Below are positions 17,498-27,138 of a DNA stretch of 64,000 nucleotides, one piece after another; positions within the stretch are counted from its first letter, which is position 1, and each line of letters begins with the position of its first letter. Under the pieces are notes generated by a model. It was not told where the DNA came from. It was given only the letters and a program-made list of their open reading frames with translations, and did not search any database. Origin of the DNA: an uncultured Pseudomonadota bacterium (GTDB lineage: Bacteria; Pseudomonadota; Gammaproteobacteria; Steroidobacterales; Steroidobacteraceae); contig CAIVRI010000088.1 in NCBI GenBank assembly GCA_903908265.1, forward strand, positions 1 to 64,000, read 5' to 3'. The translations under genes and the position numbers were made by a program.

Positions 17498-19267
17498 ATG
17501 CGCCTCACCACTCTGCTGGCCTTGGTAGCACTAACCATTGGTGTCAACCCAACCGGTCTCGCGCAGCGCAAGCAGGCGCCGGTCGCAAGGCCCCCTTCGG
17601 CTGATGCGCAATTTCGCGATATCTATACCGGCGAATGGAAATGGCGGCAATTGGATGATGGGGATTCGGAAAGTGACACACAGATTTCCGATCACTTACC
17701 GCATGTCAACCAGGCCGCACAGGACCAGCGGCTAATCCATTGGCATTCGACCCTCGCGGCACTGCAACACATCGAGCGTAGCCAACTATCGCCCGCTGAG
17801 CAGGTTAATTTCGACGTTTATCTTCCCCAAATTGAATCGCTCGCGCGCTTGCAGGAACTGCGCGAGTACGAAATGCCGGTCAATTCCGATTCTGCTTTCT
17901 GGACCGGACTGACCTACACCGCACGCAGCACGTTTCGATCTGACAGCGACTATCAGCGCTGGATCGCACAAATGAAGGACATTCCCCGCTACTTCGCGGA
18001 GGAAACCGAGCAGATGCGCGCCGGACTCGCCAGGGGCTTCACCCCACCGAAGGTCACGCTCGCTGGCAGAGACGGCTCGCTTTCGGCAATCGTGGATTCG
18101 ACGCCAGAAAGCACATTTTTTTTCGTGCCCTTCGAAAAAATGAACGGGGTTTCGCAAGCGCAGAGCAGCCGACTTCGCGCTGAGGCGCTGGCGGTCATTC
18201 GGGAATCAGTACAGCCGGCCTATCGCCAGTTGCTCGAGTTCTTCCGTGACGAATACATCGCCCACGCACGCACCACTACTGCAGCAGTGGACCTACCCAA
18301 TGGCGATGCCTATTACCGCGCACGCATCACGGAATTCACAACCTTAGATCTCAGCGCAGCTGAAATCCATGCGTTTGGTGTGGCAGAGGTGGCGCGGTTG
18401 CACGCAGAGATGGTGGAGGTCATGAAAGCGACCGGCTGGACCGGCAGCTTTGAAGACTTCCTCGCGATGCTACGCACAGACCCGCGTTTCACTGCAAAGA
18501 GCGCTGAAGAATTGCTGATGCGGGCAGCATGGATCTCCAAACGCTTTGACGCCGTTGCCAGCCAGTACTTTGGTCGCTTGCCACGCGCGCGCTTCGCCAT
18601 TCGACCGGTACCAGACGAACTCGCCCCTTTTTATACTGCGGGTCGTGGCGGCAATGGCGTGTATTTACTCAATACTTACAATCTACCCGCCAGGCCGCTT
18701 TACAATCTCCCTGCGCTGACATTGCATGAATCGGCGCCCGGTCATGCGTTACAGATGTCACTGGCGCTCGAACACAAAGCCCAACCGGAATTTCGACAAC
18801 ACACCTATATTTCAGCCTTTGGTGAGGGCTGGGCCCTCTACTGTGAACGTCTCGGCGATGAGATGGGCATCTATCAAACTCCGTATGAGCGCTTTGGGAT
18901 GCTGGGCTATCAGATCTGGCGCGCGTCCCGCCTCGTTGTCGATACCGGGATGCATACCCAGGGCTGGTCACGACAACAGGCAATCGATTACTTAATGCAA
19001 TACACGACGCTGCCGGCGCACGAGGTCGAGACGGAAGTCGACCGCTACATCGCCTGGCCCGCGCAGGCTCTCTCTTATTATCTCGGTGAAAGTGAAATTG
19101 TAAAAGCACGCAGCCGCTCGGCGTCAGTTCTAGGAGAAAAGTTCAACTTGCGCGCGTTTCACGACACGGTGCTGGAACTGGGCTCGGTTCCCATGCGCGT
19201 ATTAAATACACGAATTGATCAGTTTATCGCGAGCGGCGGGAAAGGACCTTATCCAGAGGAGGAGTAA
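17498..19267 (+). CDS. Exported DUF885 family metallopeptidase-like protein
   Basis: The 589-residue protein has a signal peptide (MRLTTLLALVALTIGV) and the DUF885 core: an HExxxPGH-type metal motif HESAPGHALQ at residues 410-419, FGEGWALYCERLGDEMG downstream supplying a further Glu, and WPAQALSYYLGE near the C-terminus. Length is typical. Members resemble M32/thermolysin-like metallopeptidases and are presumed periplasmic peptidases. It stands alone and converges with the peptide deformylase gene, 18 bases between stops. Confidence 0.9.
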   Translation: MRLTTLLALVALTIGVNPTGLAQRKQAPVARPPSADAQFRDIYTGEWKWRQLDDGDSESDTQISDHLPHVNQAAQDQRLIHWHSTLAALQHIERSQLSPAEQVNFDVYLPQIESLARLQELREYEMPVNSDSAFWTGLTYTARSTFRSDSDYQRWIAQMKDIPRYFAEETEQMRAGLARGFTPPKVTLAGRDGSLSAIVDSTPESTFFFVPFEKMNGVSQAQSSRLRAEALAVIRESVQPAYRQLLEFFRDEYIAHARTTTAAVDLPNGDAYYRARITEFTTLDLSAAEIHAFGVAEVARLHAEMVEVMKATGWTGSFEDFLAMLRTDPRFTAKSAEELLMRAAWISKRFDAVASQYFGRLPRARFAIRPVPDELAPFYTAGRGGNGVYLLNTYNLPARPLYNLPALTLHESAPGHALQMSLALEHKAQPEFRQHTYISAFGEGWALYCERLGDEMGIYQTPYERFGMLGYQIWRASRLVVDTGMHTQGWSRQQAIDYLMQYTTLPAHEVETEVDRYIAWPAQALSYYLGESEIVKARSRSASVLGEKFNLRAFHDTVLELGSVPMRVLNTRIDQFIASGGKGPYPEEE

Positions 19268-19285
19268 AAGCGCGTCGGGGCGCAG

Positions 19286-19822
19286 TCAATCGGCACTGAC
19301 GTCGGTGAGCTCCGGAAACAGTACCTGCGTATAACCGAATCGTGTGAGGTCGGTCATACGCGTCGGGTACAAACGACCGATCAAGTGGTCACACTCGTGC
19401 TGCACGAGGCGCGCATGAAAGCTCTCGGCGACCCGATCAATAGGCGCCCCATGCAGATCAAATCCACGATAACGGATCCGCTCATATCGTGGGACCACGC
19501 CACGCAGACCGGGCACCGACAAGCACCCTTCCCATCCCTCGCTCACCGCATCGTCTAGCGCCTCAATGACAGGATTGATGAGCACAGTGACTGGTACGGC
19601 AGCAGCATCGGGATAGCGTGCGATGTGTTCAAATCCGAACAGTACGACAGCCAAATCGATGCCGATTTGCGGAGCAGCGAGCCCCGCGCCCTTCGCCACT
19701 GCCAGCGTGTCGTGTAAATCACGTACAGCGTCGTGCAGCGCAAGCGACCCGAAATCAGTCACGCGCGCCGCAACCTTTAGCAATCGCGGATCGCCCATCC
19801 GCAAAATATCCCGCACGGCCAT
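19286..19822 (-). CDS. def: Peptide deformylase
   Basis: The 178-residue enzyme has all three catalytic motifs: [10 protein letters not shown] (46-55), EGCLS with metal-ligand Cys100, and QHECDH with His142, Glu143 and His146. It removes the formyl group from new proteins, using Fe2+ or Zn2+. The C-terminus is longer than in the shortest forms ([14 protein letters not shown]). It is the second gene after a STAS-kinase fusion, 9 bases away, and not next to fmt, so it may be an extra deformylase copy (inference). Confidence 0.94.
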   Translation of the reverse strand: MAVRDILRMGDPRLLKVAARVTDFGSLALHDAVRDLHDTLAVAKGAGLAAPQIGIDLAVVLFGFEHIARYPDAAAVPVTVLINPVIEALDDAVSEGWEGCLSVPGLRGVVPRYERIRYRGFDLHGAPIDRVAESFHARLVQHECDHLIGRLYPTRMTDLTRFGYTQVLFPELTDVSAD

Positions 19823-19831
19823 CGGTAGCCC

Positions 19832-20986
19832 TTAACCCGCCGCGGTCTCAGCTCGGATTAGCGGCAAGAAGAGATCGCGGATCTTGGCCACCAAATTGTC
19901 TTTTGCCAGCGGAAGAAAAGCTATCGCGTTAATCAAGCGCAACGACGCCAGAAACGCCTCGTTACGGCGGAAAAATTCAAAATCTTCGCTCGGCCGCGCG
20001 GCAAAGTATGCCGCAATGAAGTGTTCATAGAGGCGCCGACCGATGTCATTCGGGACCTTCGTGACAAACTCACAACTGCCTGACTCTTCGTAACCGTAAA
20101 CCATCGCGAGCAACCCGATGTCGAAAAGATAGTGCCCACGGGAAAGATCGCCCATATCAATGATCACCGCCTCGTCATTGCGAATCATGATGTTGCTGGT
20201 GTGCAGATCGAAGTGCACCAGATTATCAGCATCTGGGATCGCTTCGAGGCGCGCACCAAGCATCGCAACATCCTCGTCCGAAAAGGTGCCACGCAGATCC
20301 TCTATATTCATACGCAGTCGGTCTTTTAGATTCGGAAAAATAGCGGGATCCGCCATCTTGGAGTGGAACGTATGGGCAATTTCAGCGAGTCGGGCGCCGT
20401 GGAACTCGACAGAATCCGGCTCCTGGCGAATGAGCGCACTGAACAATTGCGCATCGAGCATTTCATAGATCACGCCGGTACGGTTTCCACAAGTAACCAC
20501 GCCGTAGGAGAGTGCTGTGGGAATGCCGGCAACAAAGGCGGCACGCGCGAACTCTTTTTCCTGCTCTGCGACGGCCGGTGCGACCCCTTCATTGTAGAGT
20601 TTGACGATTGTTTCGGCGTCGAGACGAAAGCACTGTCCGCAGACACCGGCGGACAGAAACTCTAGGCCTTCAATGGAGATCTCGCGCGCTTTGCGCCGCA
20701 CGCTAAAAATTTTCGTTAGTCCCGTCAAATCCAACACTTCGTGTACGACGGGACCGACATTCACGACCGTCAGGGTCGCCCCTTTAGCGGTCACTTCGCG
20801 CTGCAGGCGTAGGAAGATCCGTAGCCCGGCGCTGGAAACGTACTCGCACTGACCGAGGTCAACAACCAGATGACGCAAATCCGCTGACAACCATTCCCGG
20901 TCCAGTTCTTGGGCGTTCGTGCCATCTAGCCGGCCGGCCAAACACAGGACCAAAGTATCGCCTTCAATTCGACTAGAAATATTCAT
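19832..20986 (-). CDS. STAS domain fused to an APH-like phosphotransferase
   Basis: Residues 1-105 are a STAS (anti-anti-sigma) domain with the usual Ser site in YVSSAGLRIF (Ser51/Ser52). Residues 110-384 are a small eukaryotic-like kinase of the aminoglycoside/choline phosphotransferase type: IVKLYN with likely ATP Lys129, YEML hinge, HFDLHTSN catalytic loop (Asp260, Asn265) and metal Asp277 in IIDMGD. The kinase half resembles TIGR02172-type phosphotransferases. One chain thus carries both a phosphorylatable switch and a kinase, although it is not shown that the kinase acts on the STAS serine. It is likely co-transcribed with def. Confidence 0.87.
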   Translation of the reverse strand: MNISSRIEGDTLVLCLAGRLDGTNAQELDREWLSADLRHLVVDLGQCEYVSSAGLRIFLRLQREVTAKGATLTVVNVGPVVHEVLDLTGLTKIFSVRRKAREISIEGLEFLSAGVCGQCFRLDAETIVKLYNEGVAPAVAEQEKEFARAAFVAGIPTALSYGVVTCGNRTGVIYEMLDAQLFSALIRQEPDSVEFHGARLAEIAHTFHSKMADPAIFPNLKDRLRMNIEDLRGTFSDEDVAMLGARLEAIPDADNLVHFDLHTSNIMIRNDEAVIIDMGDLSRGHYLFDIGLLAMVYGYEESGSCEFVTKVPNDIGRRLYEHFIAAYFAARPSEDFEFFRRNEAFLASLRLINAIAFLPLAKDNLVAKIRDLFLPLIRAETAAG

Positions 20987-21062
20987 CGCTTAGGGACACC
21001 CTTTTTGACGGACTAGAACGGGGCACGCACGGCGGTCCCGGCGACAACCGGAGCAGACGCCC

Positions 21063-22196
21063 CTACAGGGGACGCACTATAGAGCCCGGCCAGCGATAGA
21101 GCATGCCATTCTGGATGAGCCCCTCTAGAGCCACCTCGACGCCGGCACCGACCGCTGTGCGGGCTTGGGCGACGGTGAATACGCTCGTATCGGACCCAAG
21201 CCAACGGAGCACCGCAGCCATCAATGGCGTTGCGGCAACCGGGCGGCGGGTGCCATCGTAGTGATCGATCAGGTGCGAAGGATCCTCCGGGTCTAGGGTG
21301 ACCGAGGGAACTCTCTGCAGGGCGGTCGTATCACACCAAGCCCAATCACCGGGCCCTTCAGCCAAATGTCGCACAAGGGCCGCAAAGCCTGTCGCGATCT
21401 GGGTCCGCTGGTCAACCGTGGGCGCGCCGTACAAGGGTTGACGCCAGCGGGCATCCTGGAGCGCTCCATGCCGGAGCATGCCGAGCGCCCAATCCATCCG
21501 CGTCGGGGGCGCCGTCACAATGGACAGCGACAACGACACCTCACTGCAGCGCGTGCGGTGCCAATGACCGCGAGGCAGGACAAGGACGGAGCCGGGTTCG
21601 AGCTCGAGCGACGTAAACCGGGCCGGCGTTGGGTCTGGAAATCCACCGGCGGCTTGTGGATAGAGGTCGGCCGCAGCGGGAATGCCAGGCCCGTACTGGA
21701 AACCCACGGGGAACGGCAGCGCGGCCGGTTCGGCCACTTCAAAGGTCTTGCGGCCCGACAACTGGACCGATATGACGTCCTCCGCATCAAGATGCAGCGC
21801 AGTCCCTTCGCCCGCCGGGGCAACCCAAGCGGTGACGCGTGCTGATCCCTTTGGAATACCGAGACATTTCTCGAAGTTAATAATCCAATCTATTGATTCA
21901 TAAATAATTTTATCTATATCTGGGAGATATAGAGCTTCCCCGGCCGCGAGCAGATCGGTCGCCGAGCCCCGCTCGATTAAGGTGGAGCGAGGCCCCCGAT
22001 CGCGACGCCCATGGAGGATGCGGCCGCTATAGGTTGCGCACAAAGCGGCAGCTGAGCGGAGGCTTTCATGGTGCATCCAATGCGGCAAACGGTCTCGCGC
22101 GCCGTGCACGACGACCGGCTCGCCACCGGAGAAGGCCTCACGAACCCCAGTTAATCCCGCCGCTCCAAACAGCGCGTCCCAGTGGTCAGCGTCCAT
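21063..22196 (-). CDS. JmjC/cupin-8 type 2-oxoglutarate oxygenase
   Basis: The 377-residue protein has the double-stranded beta-helix iron motif HLD (His135, Asp137) in GTALHLDAEDVISVQLSGRK, and the distal His in LPRGHWHRT (211 or 213), followed by a winged-helix-like C-terminal region. The layout matches bacterial ribosomal-protein or peptide hydroxylases related to YcfD, but the target here is unknown. Codons for about residues 92-111 (21864-21923) are strikingly AT-rich compared with the rest. Stand-alone gene. Confidence 0.8.
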   Translation of the reverse strand: MDADHWDALFGAAGLTGVREAFSGGEPVVVHGARDRLPHWMHHESLRSAAALCATYSGRILHGRRDRGPRSTLIERGSATDLLAAGEALYLPDIDKIIYESIDWIINFEKCLGIPKGSARVTAWVAPAGEGTALHLDAEDVISVQLSGRKTFEVAEPAALPFPVGFQYGPGIPAAADLYPQAAGGFPDPTPARFTSLELEPGSVLVLPRGHWHRTRCSEVSLSLSIVTAPPTRMDWALGMLRHGALQDARWRQPLYGAPTVDQRTQIATGFAALVRHLAEGPGDWAWCDTTALQRVPSVTLDPEDPSHLIDHYDGTRRPVAATPLMAAVLRWLGSDTSVFTVAQARTAVGAGVEVALEGLIQNGMLYRWPGSIVRPL

Positions 22197-22228
22197 GGAT
22201 CGATCGGTCAGTTCGAGCGAACGCCGAC

Positions 22229-22528
22229 TCAGTGACCGTCGGACTCGCTCGAGGGCGGCGCTGGGTGTTCACCACCACCCGAACCGGGGTTAATGATGGT
22301 GCCGTGAAACGTTCCTGGGCCATTACTGGGCCAGTGGGGTGGCCTACCACCGGGGCTGCCGCCTGGATTGACCACGGTGCCCATGATCGGGCCCGGGACC
22401 ACAGTGCCCATCACAGGGCTCTGCGTTCGCGCGACCGGAGGCGGCACATGCGCCGCGGGCGGATGCCCTGCCTGCGCTACGATCGGCGTCGCCAGGGCTG
22501 CCAGCGCCGCTACATGGTAAATCTTCAT
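22229..22528 (-). CDS. Small secreted Gly/Pro-rich protein with internal repeats
   Basis: The protein of about 99 residues starts MKIYHVAALAALATPIVAQA, a signal peptide ending near AQA. The mature part is Pro/Gly-rich with a repeated unit: PVMGTVVPG, PIMGTVVNPG and the related FHGTIINPG. It ends in an acidic, His-tipped tail. The ATG at 22528 has GGAG 7 bases upstream and is preferred to the TTG at 22534. It lies between the oxygenase gene and the divergent cstA gene. I do not recognise a family; a structural or cell-surface role is only a guess. Confidence 0.6.
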   Translation of the reverse strand: MKIYHVAALAALATPIVAQAGHPPAAHVPPPVARTQSPVMGTVVPGPIMGTVVNPGGSPGGRPPHWPSNGPGTFHGTIINPGSGGGEHPAPPSSESDGH

Positions 22529-22676
22529 GTCCAAACTCCGCTATTGATGTCGGTACCGATTAGTCCGACACAGATTACAACCTTAGCGCAGCAGTGCAAC
22601 TGGCAAAAGCGGCAACCACCGCGTGCAACGCCCGACCTTTTGGTATCGACCGTCGAGCCATGCGATAGTTGCAGGG

Positions 22677-22693
22677 TTCGGTAACCAACCGAA
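22677..22693. promoter_or_regulatory. Inverted repeat before cstA
   Basis: TTCGGT-AACCA-ACCGAA, perfect 6-base arms, sits 31 bases before the cstA ATG in the divergent gap. It could be an operator or leader hairpin; unproven. Confidence 0.35.
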
Positions 22694-22723
22694 AACACCT
22701 AGAAGAGTTTGAGGGGACGCAGG

Positions 22724-24781
22724 ATGCTGAAGAAATTGCTCGGGTTGGGCCTGGCGGCCGGTGGTGCCCTCTCGGTGGGCGTGATCGCCCTAAACCGAGG
22801 GGAATCCATCAACGCCCTTTGGCTACTCGCCGCGGGCGCCTGCCTGTATACCCTGGGCTACCGCTTCTATGCGGCGTGGATCGCCGCCAGCGTACTGGCT
22901 TGCGACGCCACGCGGGCCACCCCAGCCGAGCGGTTAAACAATGGTCGGGACTTTCACCCCACCCCCCGTTGGGTCGTCTTTGGTCACCATTTTGCCGCTA
23001 TCGCCGGCCCTGGCCCTCTGGTGGGCCCCACCCTAGCAGCACAGTTCGGCTATCTGCCCGGCACCTTGTGGATTCTGATCGGATCGGTGCTGGGCGGTTG
23101 CGTACAGGATATGGTGGTGCTGTTTGCGTCGACCCGGCGCAACGGCCGAACCCTCGGACAGATGGCGCGCGAAGAGCTCGGCCCCTTCGGTGGCACCGCG
23201 GCCCTCATCGGCACACTCGCAATCATGGTGATTCTGATCGCGGTACTGGCGCTGGTCGTCGTCAATGCGATGAAGCACAGCCCGTGGGCCACCTCGACCG
23301 TATTCGCGACCATCCCCATCGCCGTCATCGTCGGTATTTACATGCGCCATCTGCGACCCGGGCAGGTAGCCGAGGGGTCGTTGCTCGGAGTGGGCCTGCT
23401 CTTCGCGGCCGTTATCGGTGGCGGCTGGATTGATCATCAGCCCGCCCTGCGCGGCTACTTCGACCACGAGGGCACGACCCTCGCGTGGTTCGTCATGGCC
23501 TATGGATTTGTGGCGGCCATTCTCCCCGTGTGGCTGCTCCTCGCGCCACGAGACTACCTGTCAACCTATCTAAAGCTCGGTGTGGTGGCGCTCCTGACCA
23601 TTGCGATCATCGTCATTCATCCGGATCTGCGTATGCCGGCATTGACCCGCTTTGTCGATGGCACGGGACCGATCTTCGCCGGCAAACTCTTCCCCTTTGT
23701 CTTCATCACGATCGCCTGTGGGGCCATCTCTGGCTTTCACGCGCTGATTTCCAGCGGTACAACCCCAAAACTGCTGCGCAACGAACGCGACATCCGCCTA
23801 GTCGGCTACGGTTCCATGGTGCTCGAATCTCTGGTCGCGATCATGGCGATGATCGCCGCAACGCTACTCGAGCCCGGCGTCTACTTCGCAATCAATAGTC
23901 CCTTAGCGGCATTAGGTGGAACGCCTGAAATCGCAGTGACCACCCTCTCACAGTGGGGATTCCCCGTCACGCTAGAGACGATGCAAACACTCGCACATGA
24001 AGTGGGAGAAAGCACCCTCTTCGCCCGCACTGGCGGTGCTCCCTCCCTGGCTGTCGGCATGGCTAGCATTCTCTCCGGCACGTTTGGTGGGTCGATGATT
24101 GCGATCTGGTACCACTTCGCCATCATGTTTGAAGCAGTATTTATTCTGACAACGCTTGACGCGGGAACCCGTGTCGGTCGATTCATGCTGCAAGACACGC
24201 TCAGCCATCTGTGGAAGCCGATGGGCCGCACTTCTTGGTATCCCTCGGTGGTGTTCACCAGCGCTCTGATTGTCGCTGCGTGGGGTTACTTCCTCTATGT
24301 GGGGGTCACCGATCCCAATGGAGGCATCAATATCTTGTGGCCCTTGTTTGGCATTTCCAATCAAATGCTGGCGGCGATCGCGCTGTCCGTAATGACCGCC
24401 ATTCTCGTCAAGGGCGCGCGGCCCTGGCATGCTCTGGTCACGGCGGCGCCGCTCGCTTGGCTGACGGTAGTGACGACGACCGCCGCTTGGCTGAAAATCA
24501 CCAGCGACAATCCGCGAATTGGCTTCCTCGCAGGCGCCCGGGATCTTGCGGCCAAGTTTGCAGCCGGCACCCTGCCACCGGAGAAGGCTGCTGCAGCCGG
24601 CAAGCTTATTTTCAATCAACGGCTTGACGCCGCTCTGACCGCACTATTTTTGCTGATTCTGTGGCTTGTCATCTTCGACGTCCTGATCATTGTGGTGCGT
24701 CGCGCACGCGGCGCCAACTTTGGTGCTTCGTTGGAGTCACCCTACGTACGCTCCGCGCTACCGGAGGCTGGAAATGTCTAA
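22724..24781 (+). CDS. cstA: Carbon starvation protein A, peptide/pyruvate transporter
   Basis: The 685-residue protein has about 16-18 hydrophobic segments and family motifs [43 protein letters not shown] (split motif: [15 protein letters not shown] then [12 protein letters not shown]) and [11 protein letters not shown]. CstA imports pyruvate or peptides in nutrient-poor conditions. The ATG at 22724 follows GAGGGG, a better start than the TTG at 22709. It overlaps ybdD by 8 bases, the conserved cstA-ybdD pair. Confidence 0.95.
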   Translation: [685 protein letters not shown]

Positions 24782-24962
24782 TCAGCCGAACTTCTATAAC
24801 GCAATGCGCGACTTTCTACGCGGCGCTACGGGTGAGGGCGCCTATGAACGATACTGCGAGCACATTGCAAAGGCGCATCCTGAAGTGACCTGCCCCACCC
24901 GCGCCGAGTTCTTTCGTGCTGGACAAACGGAGCGTTGGCACGGCGTGCAGCGCTGCTGCTGA
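24774..24962 (+). CDS. ybdD: YbdD/YjiX family small protein
   Basis: The 62-residue protein starts MSNQPNFYNAMRDFLRGATG and contains YERYCEHIAKAHPE and PTRAEFFRAGQTERW, the conserved DUF466 pattern, ending in a Cys pair. It begins inside the end of cstA with GGAGG upstream. In E. coli-like systems YbdD/YjiX is the partner of CstA/YjiY transporters. Its stop TGA shares a base with the ATG of the MFS gene. Confidence 0.93.
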   Translation: MSNQPNFYNAMRDFLRGATGEGAYERYCEHIAKAHPEVTCPTRAEFFRAGQTERWHGVQRCC

Positions 24963-26317
24963 TGCCTACCCAACACGCTGCTAAGGACCTACCGCTGACC
25001 GCCGCGCAGTGGCGCGCAATCGCTGCGGTGTGGTTGGGCTGGGGCTTTGACGTATTCGACGCACTGCTCATTAATTTCGTTGCCCCCAATGCGATACCGA
25101 CGCTATTGGGGCTCACGATCGGATCTGCGGCCGCGAAAGCAGCGACGGCCCAGTGGACCGGCATTTTGACTGCTTTGCTGCTCGTGGGCTGGGCCTTCGG
25201 TGGGCTGTTATTTGGACACTTGGCTGACCGCATTGGCCGGCGACGGGCGCTGATTCTGACCATCGTGGTCTATGCGCTGGGGACCGGCGCCTCAGCCTTC
25301 TCGCCCAATATCTGGGTCCTGATCGTCTGCCGGCTCGTAGCCAGCCTCGGCATTGGGGGCGAATTCGCCACCGGCGCTACGCTCGTCGCGGAGACAGTAC
25401 CCGAATCGCGTCGGCTGATTTCGGGCGCCTTCCTGCAAACGGCTTCACCGCTGGGTCTAATTTTGGCCGGCACCACCACCTGGCTGATTGCGGGTGTGTG
25501 GATGCCGCAAGCACCACAACTCTCGTGGCGCTTCGTGCTAGCTGCGGGACTCGTACCCATCCTGATCGTTTTGCTGTTGCGCACTTATGGGAATGACGCT
25601 GCCGAACGACCGACCTCAACACGGCCCTTGCGTCAGGCCCTTACTAGTCTGTTCTCACCAGAACTACGCGCCTGCACGCTATCGGCAATCGTCATGTCGG
25701 TCCTCGGGCTATTCACCTGGTGGAGTTGCAACGCGTTTCTGCCGACGATTGGCGCGGGGCTCGGTGCACGTGCCGCCGCCGCCGCCGGTCTAACCGGTGC
25801 TGCAGCGGTCACTGTAGCGGAATCCTGGAAGGCCTCGATCACGCTATGGTTTAACCTCGGTGGCGTCGTCGGCGCGCTGCTGACCGTACCGGCCTCGCGC
25901 TACTTCGGACGTCGCGGCATGTTCGCGCTGTACTACGCGATGGGTGCACTATCGCTAGGAATTACTTTTGGCTTCTCATGGGATCCGGCCACCACGCTGC
26001 ATCTGGCGTTTCTCGTAGGCTTGGCCGTCTTCGGCTTGTTCGGTGCCTTCGCGTACTATTTACCGGAACTCTTCCCACCCCATGTGCGCGGAATCGGGGC
26101 GGGCTTCTCCTACAACATCGGCCGTCTGGGTGCTGCACTGGGCCCCTTTCTGGTCGGCGCCTACACCGCCCGCCAAGCCGACACGACCACTGGCGCCATG
26201 CATGCACTGACGATGTTGGTTGCGCTGCCGATCATCGCTATTCTCGCCACCCCCTTCATCGTCGAAACCCGGCATCAGTCACCCGCACGACGGGACCTCG
26301 TCGCACCCACACCCTAG
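24962..26317 (+). CDS. MFS transporter (metabolite:H+ symporter-like)
   Basis: The 451-residue protein has 12 predicted membrane segments, the MFS motif GHLADRIGRRRA after TM2, and a repeat-like PASRYFGRRGMF after TM8. WLGWGFDVFDALLINF in TM1 is typical of the sugar acid/sialic acid/aromatic acid symporter groups. The ATG at 24962 overlaps the ybdD stop (TGATG), so it belongs to the cstA operon. It probably imports a small organic acid. The substrate is not deducible. Confidence 0.87.
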   Translation: MPTQHAAKDLPLTAAQWRAIAAVWLGWGFDVFDALLINFVAPNAIPTLLGLTIGSAAAKAATAQWTGILTALLLVGWAFGGLLFGHLADRIGRRRALILTIVVYALGTGASAFSPNIWVLIVCRLVASLGIGGEFATGATLVAETVPESRRLISGAFLQTASPLGLILAGTTTWLIAGVWMPQAPQLSWRFVLAAGLVPILIVLLLRTYGNDAAERPTSTRPLRQALTSLFSPELRACTLSAIVMSVLGLFTWWSCNAFLPTIGAGLGARAAAAAGLTGAAAVTVAESWKASITLWFNLGGVVGALLTVPASRYFGRRGMFALYYAMGALSLGITFGFSWDPATTLHLAFLVGLAVFGLFGAFAYYLPELFPPHVRGIGAGFSYNIGRLGAALGPFLVGAYTARQADTTTGAMHALTMLVALPIIAILATPFIVETRHQSPARRDLVAPTP

Positions 26318-26346
26318 CATCGACATCCTCGCACTTCGGAGTCCGC

Positions 26347-27138
26347 ATGAGCGATACCCTCTCTGCCGTCGCACTTGGCCTAATCGAAGGTCTCACGGAA
26401 TTCTTACCGATCTCCTCAACCGGTCATATGATCATCGCCGGCGATCTGCTCGGGTTCACGAACAGCTTTTCAAAGCTGTTCGAGGTGGTAATTCAAATGG
26501 GCGCCATACTCGCCGTGTGTTGGCTCTATCGCGAGAAGCTTTGGCGGACCCTGACCGGACTGGGCACTCAGGGCGAGGCGCGCGTCTTTGCGCGCAACGT
26601 CACGCTGGCCTTTCTACCGGCCGTGTTCATTGGCCTCGCCGCACACGACTTCATCAAGCGCGTGTTGTTTACGCCCTCAGTGGTCGGCTGGGCTTTTATT
26701 CTGGGAGGCCTTGCAATCCTCGCAGCAGAACGCTGGCGCCCGGCGCCGAACTGCAGCAGTACCGAGTCGATGCCGGTCGCGACCGCCATCAAAATCGGTC
26801 TATTCCAGTGCCTTGCGATGATTCCCGGCACCTCCCGCTCAGGCGCGACGATCGTGGGGGCCTTACTACTCGGCGTCACCCGCGAAGCCGCCACAGAATT
26901 CTCCTTCTTTCTTGCAATACCGACGATGGCTGGCGCGACGGCACTCGACTTGTGGAAAGCACGACATGACCTTGGGGAGGCAGGCTGGGGCCTCATTGCC
27001 ATTGGCTTCGTCGTGGCCTTTATGGCCGCCCTTGTGGTCGTGCGCGGTCTCGTTGGCTTTGTCAGCCGTCGCGGGTTCGCCCCGTTCGCGTGGTACCGAA
27101 TTGCTGCTGGCCTTGTGATTCTCTACTCGGTGCGCTGA
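26347..27138 (+). CDS. uppP: Undecaprenyl-diphosphatase (UppP/BacA)
   Basis: The 263-residue membrane protein carries the two catalytic blocks EGLTEFLPISSTGHM (with the conserved Glu) and PGTSRSGATI. It recycles undecaprenyl pyrophosphate for peptidoglycan and polysaccharide export and confers bacitracin resistance. The frame is open far upstream, but ATG 26347 with CGGAG fits the family start. Its 3' end overlaps the 3' end of the convergent FeoB-associated gene by 16 bases. Confidence 0.95.
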   Translation: MSDTLSAVALGLIEGLTEFLPISSTGHMIIAGDLLGFTNSFSKLFEVVIQMGAILAVCWLYREKLWRTLTGLGTQGEARVFARNVTLAFLPAVFIGLAAHDFIKRVLFTPSVVGWAFILGGLAILAAERWRPAPNCSSTESMPVATAIKIGLFQCLAMIPGTSRSGATIVGALLLGVTREAATEFSFFLAIPTMAGATALDLWKARHDLGEAGWGLIAIGFVVAFMAALVVVRGLVGFVSRRGFAPFAWYRIAAGLVILYSVR

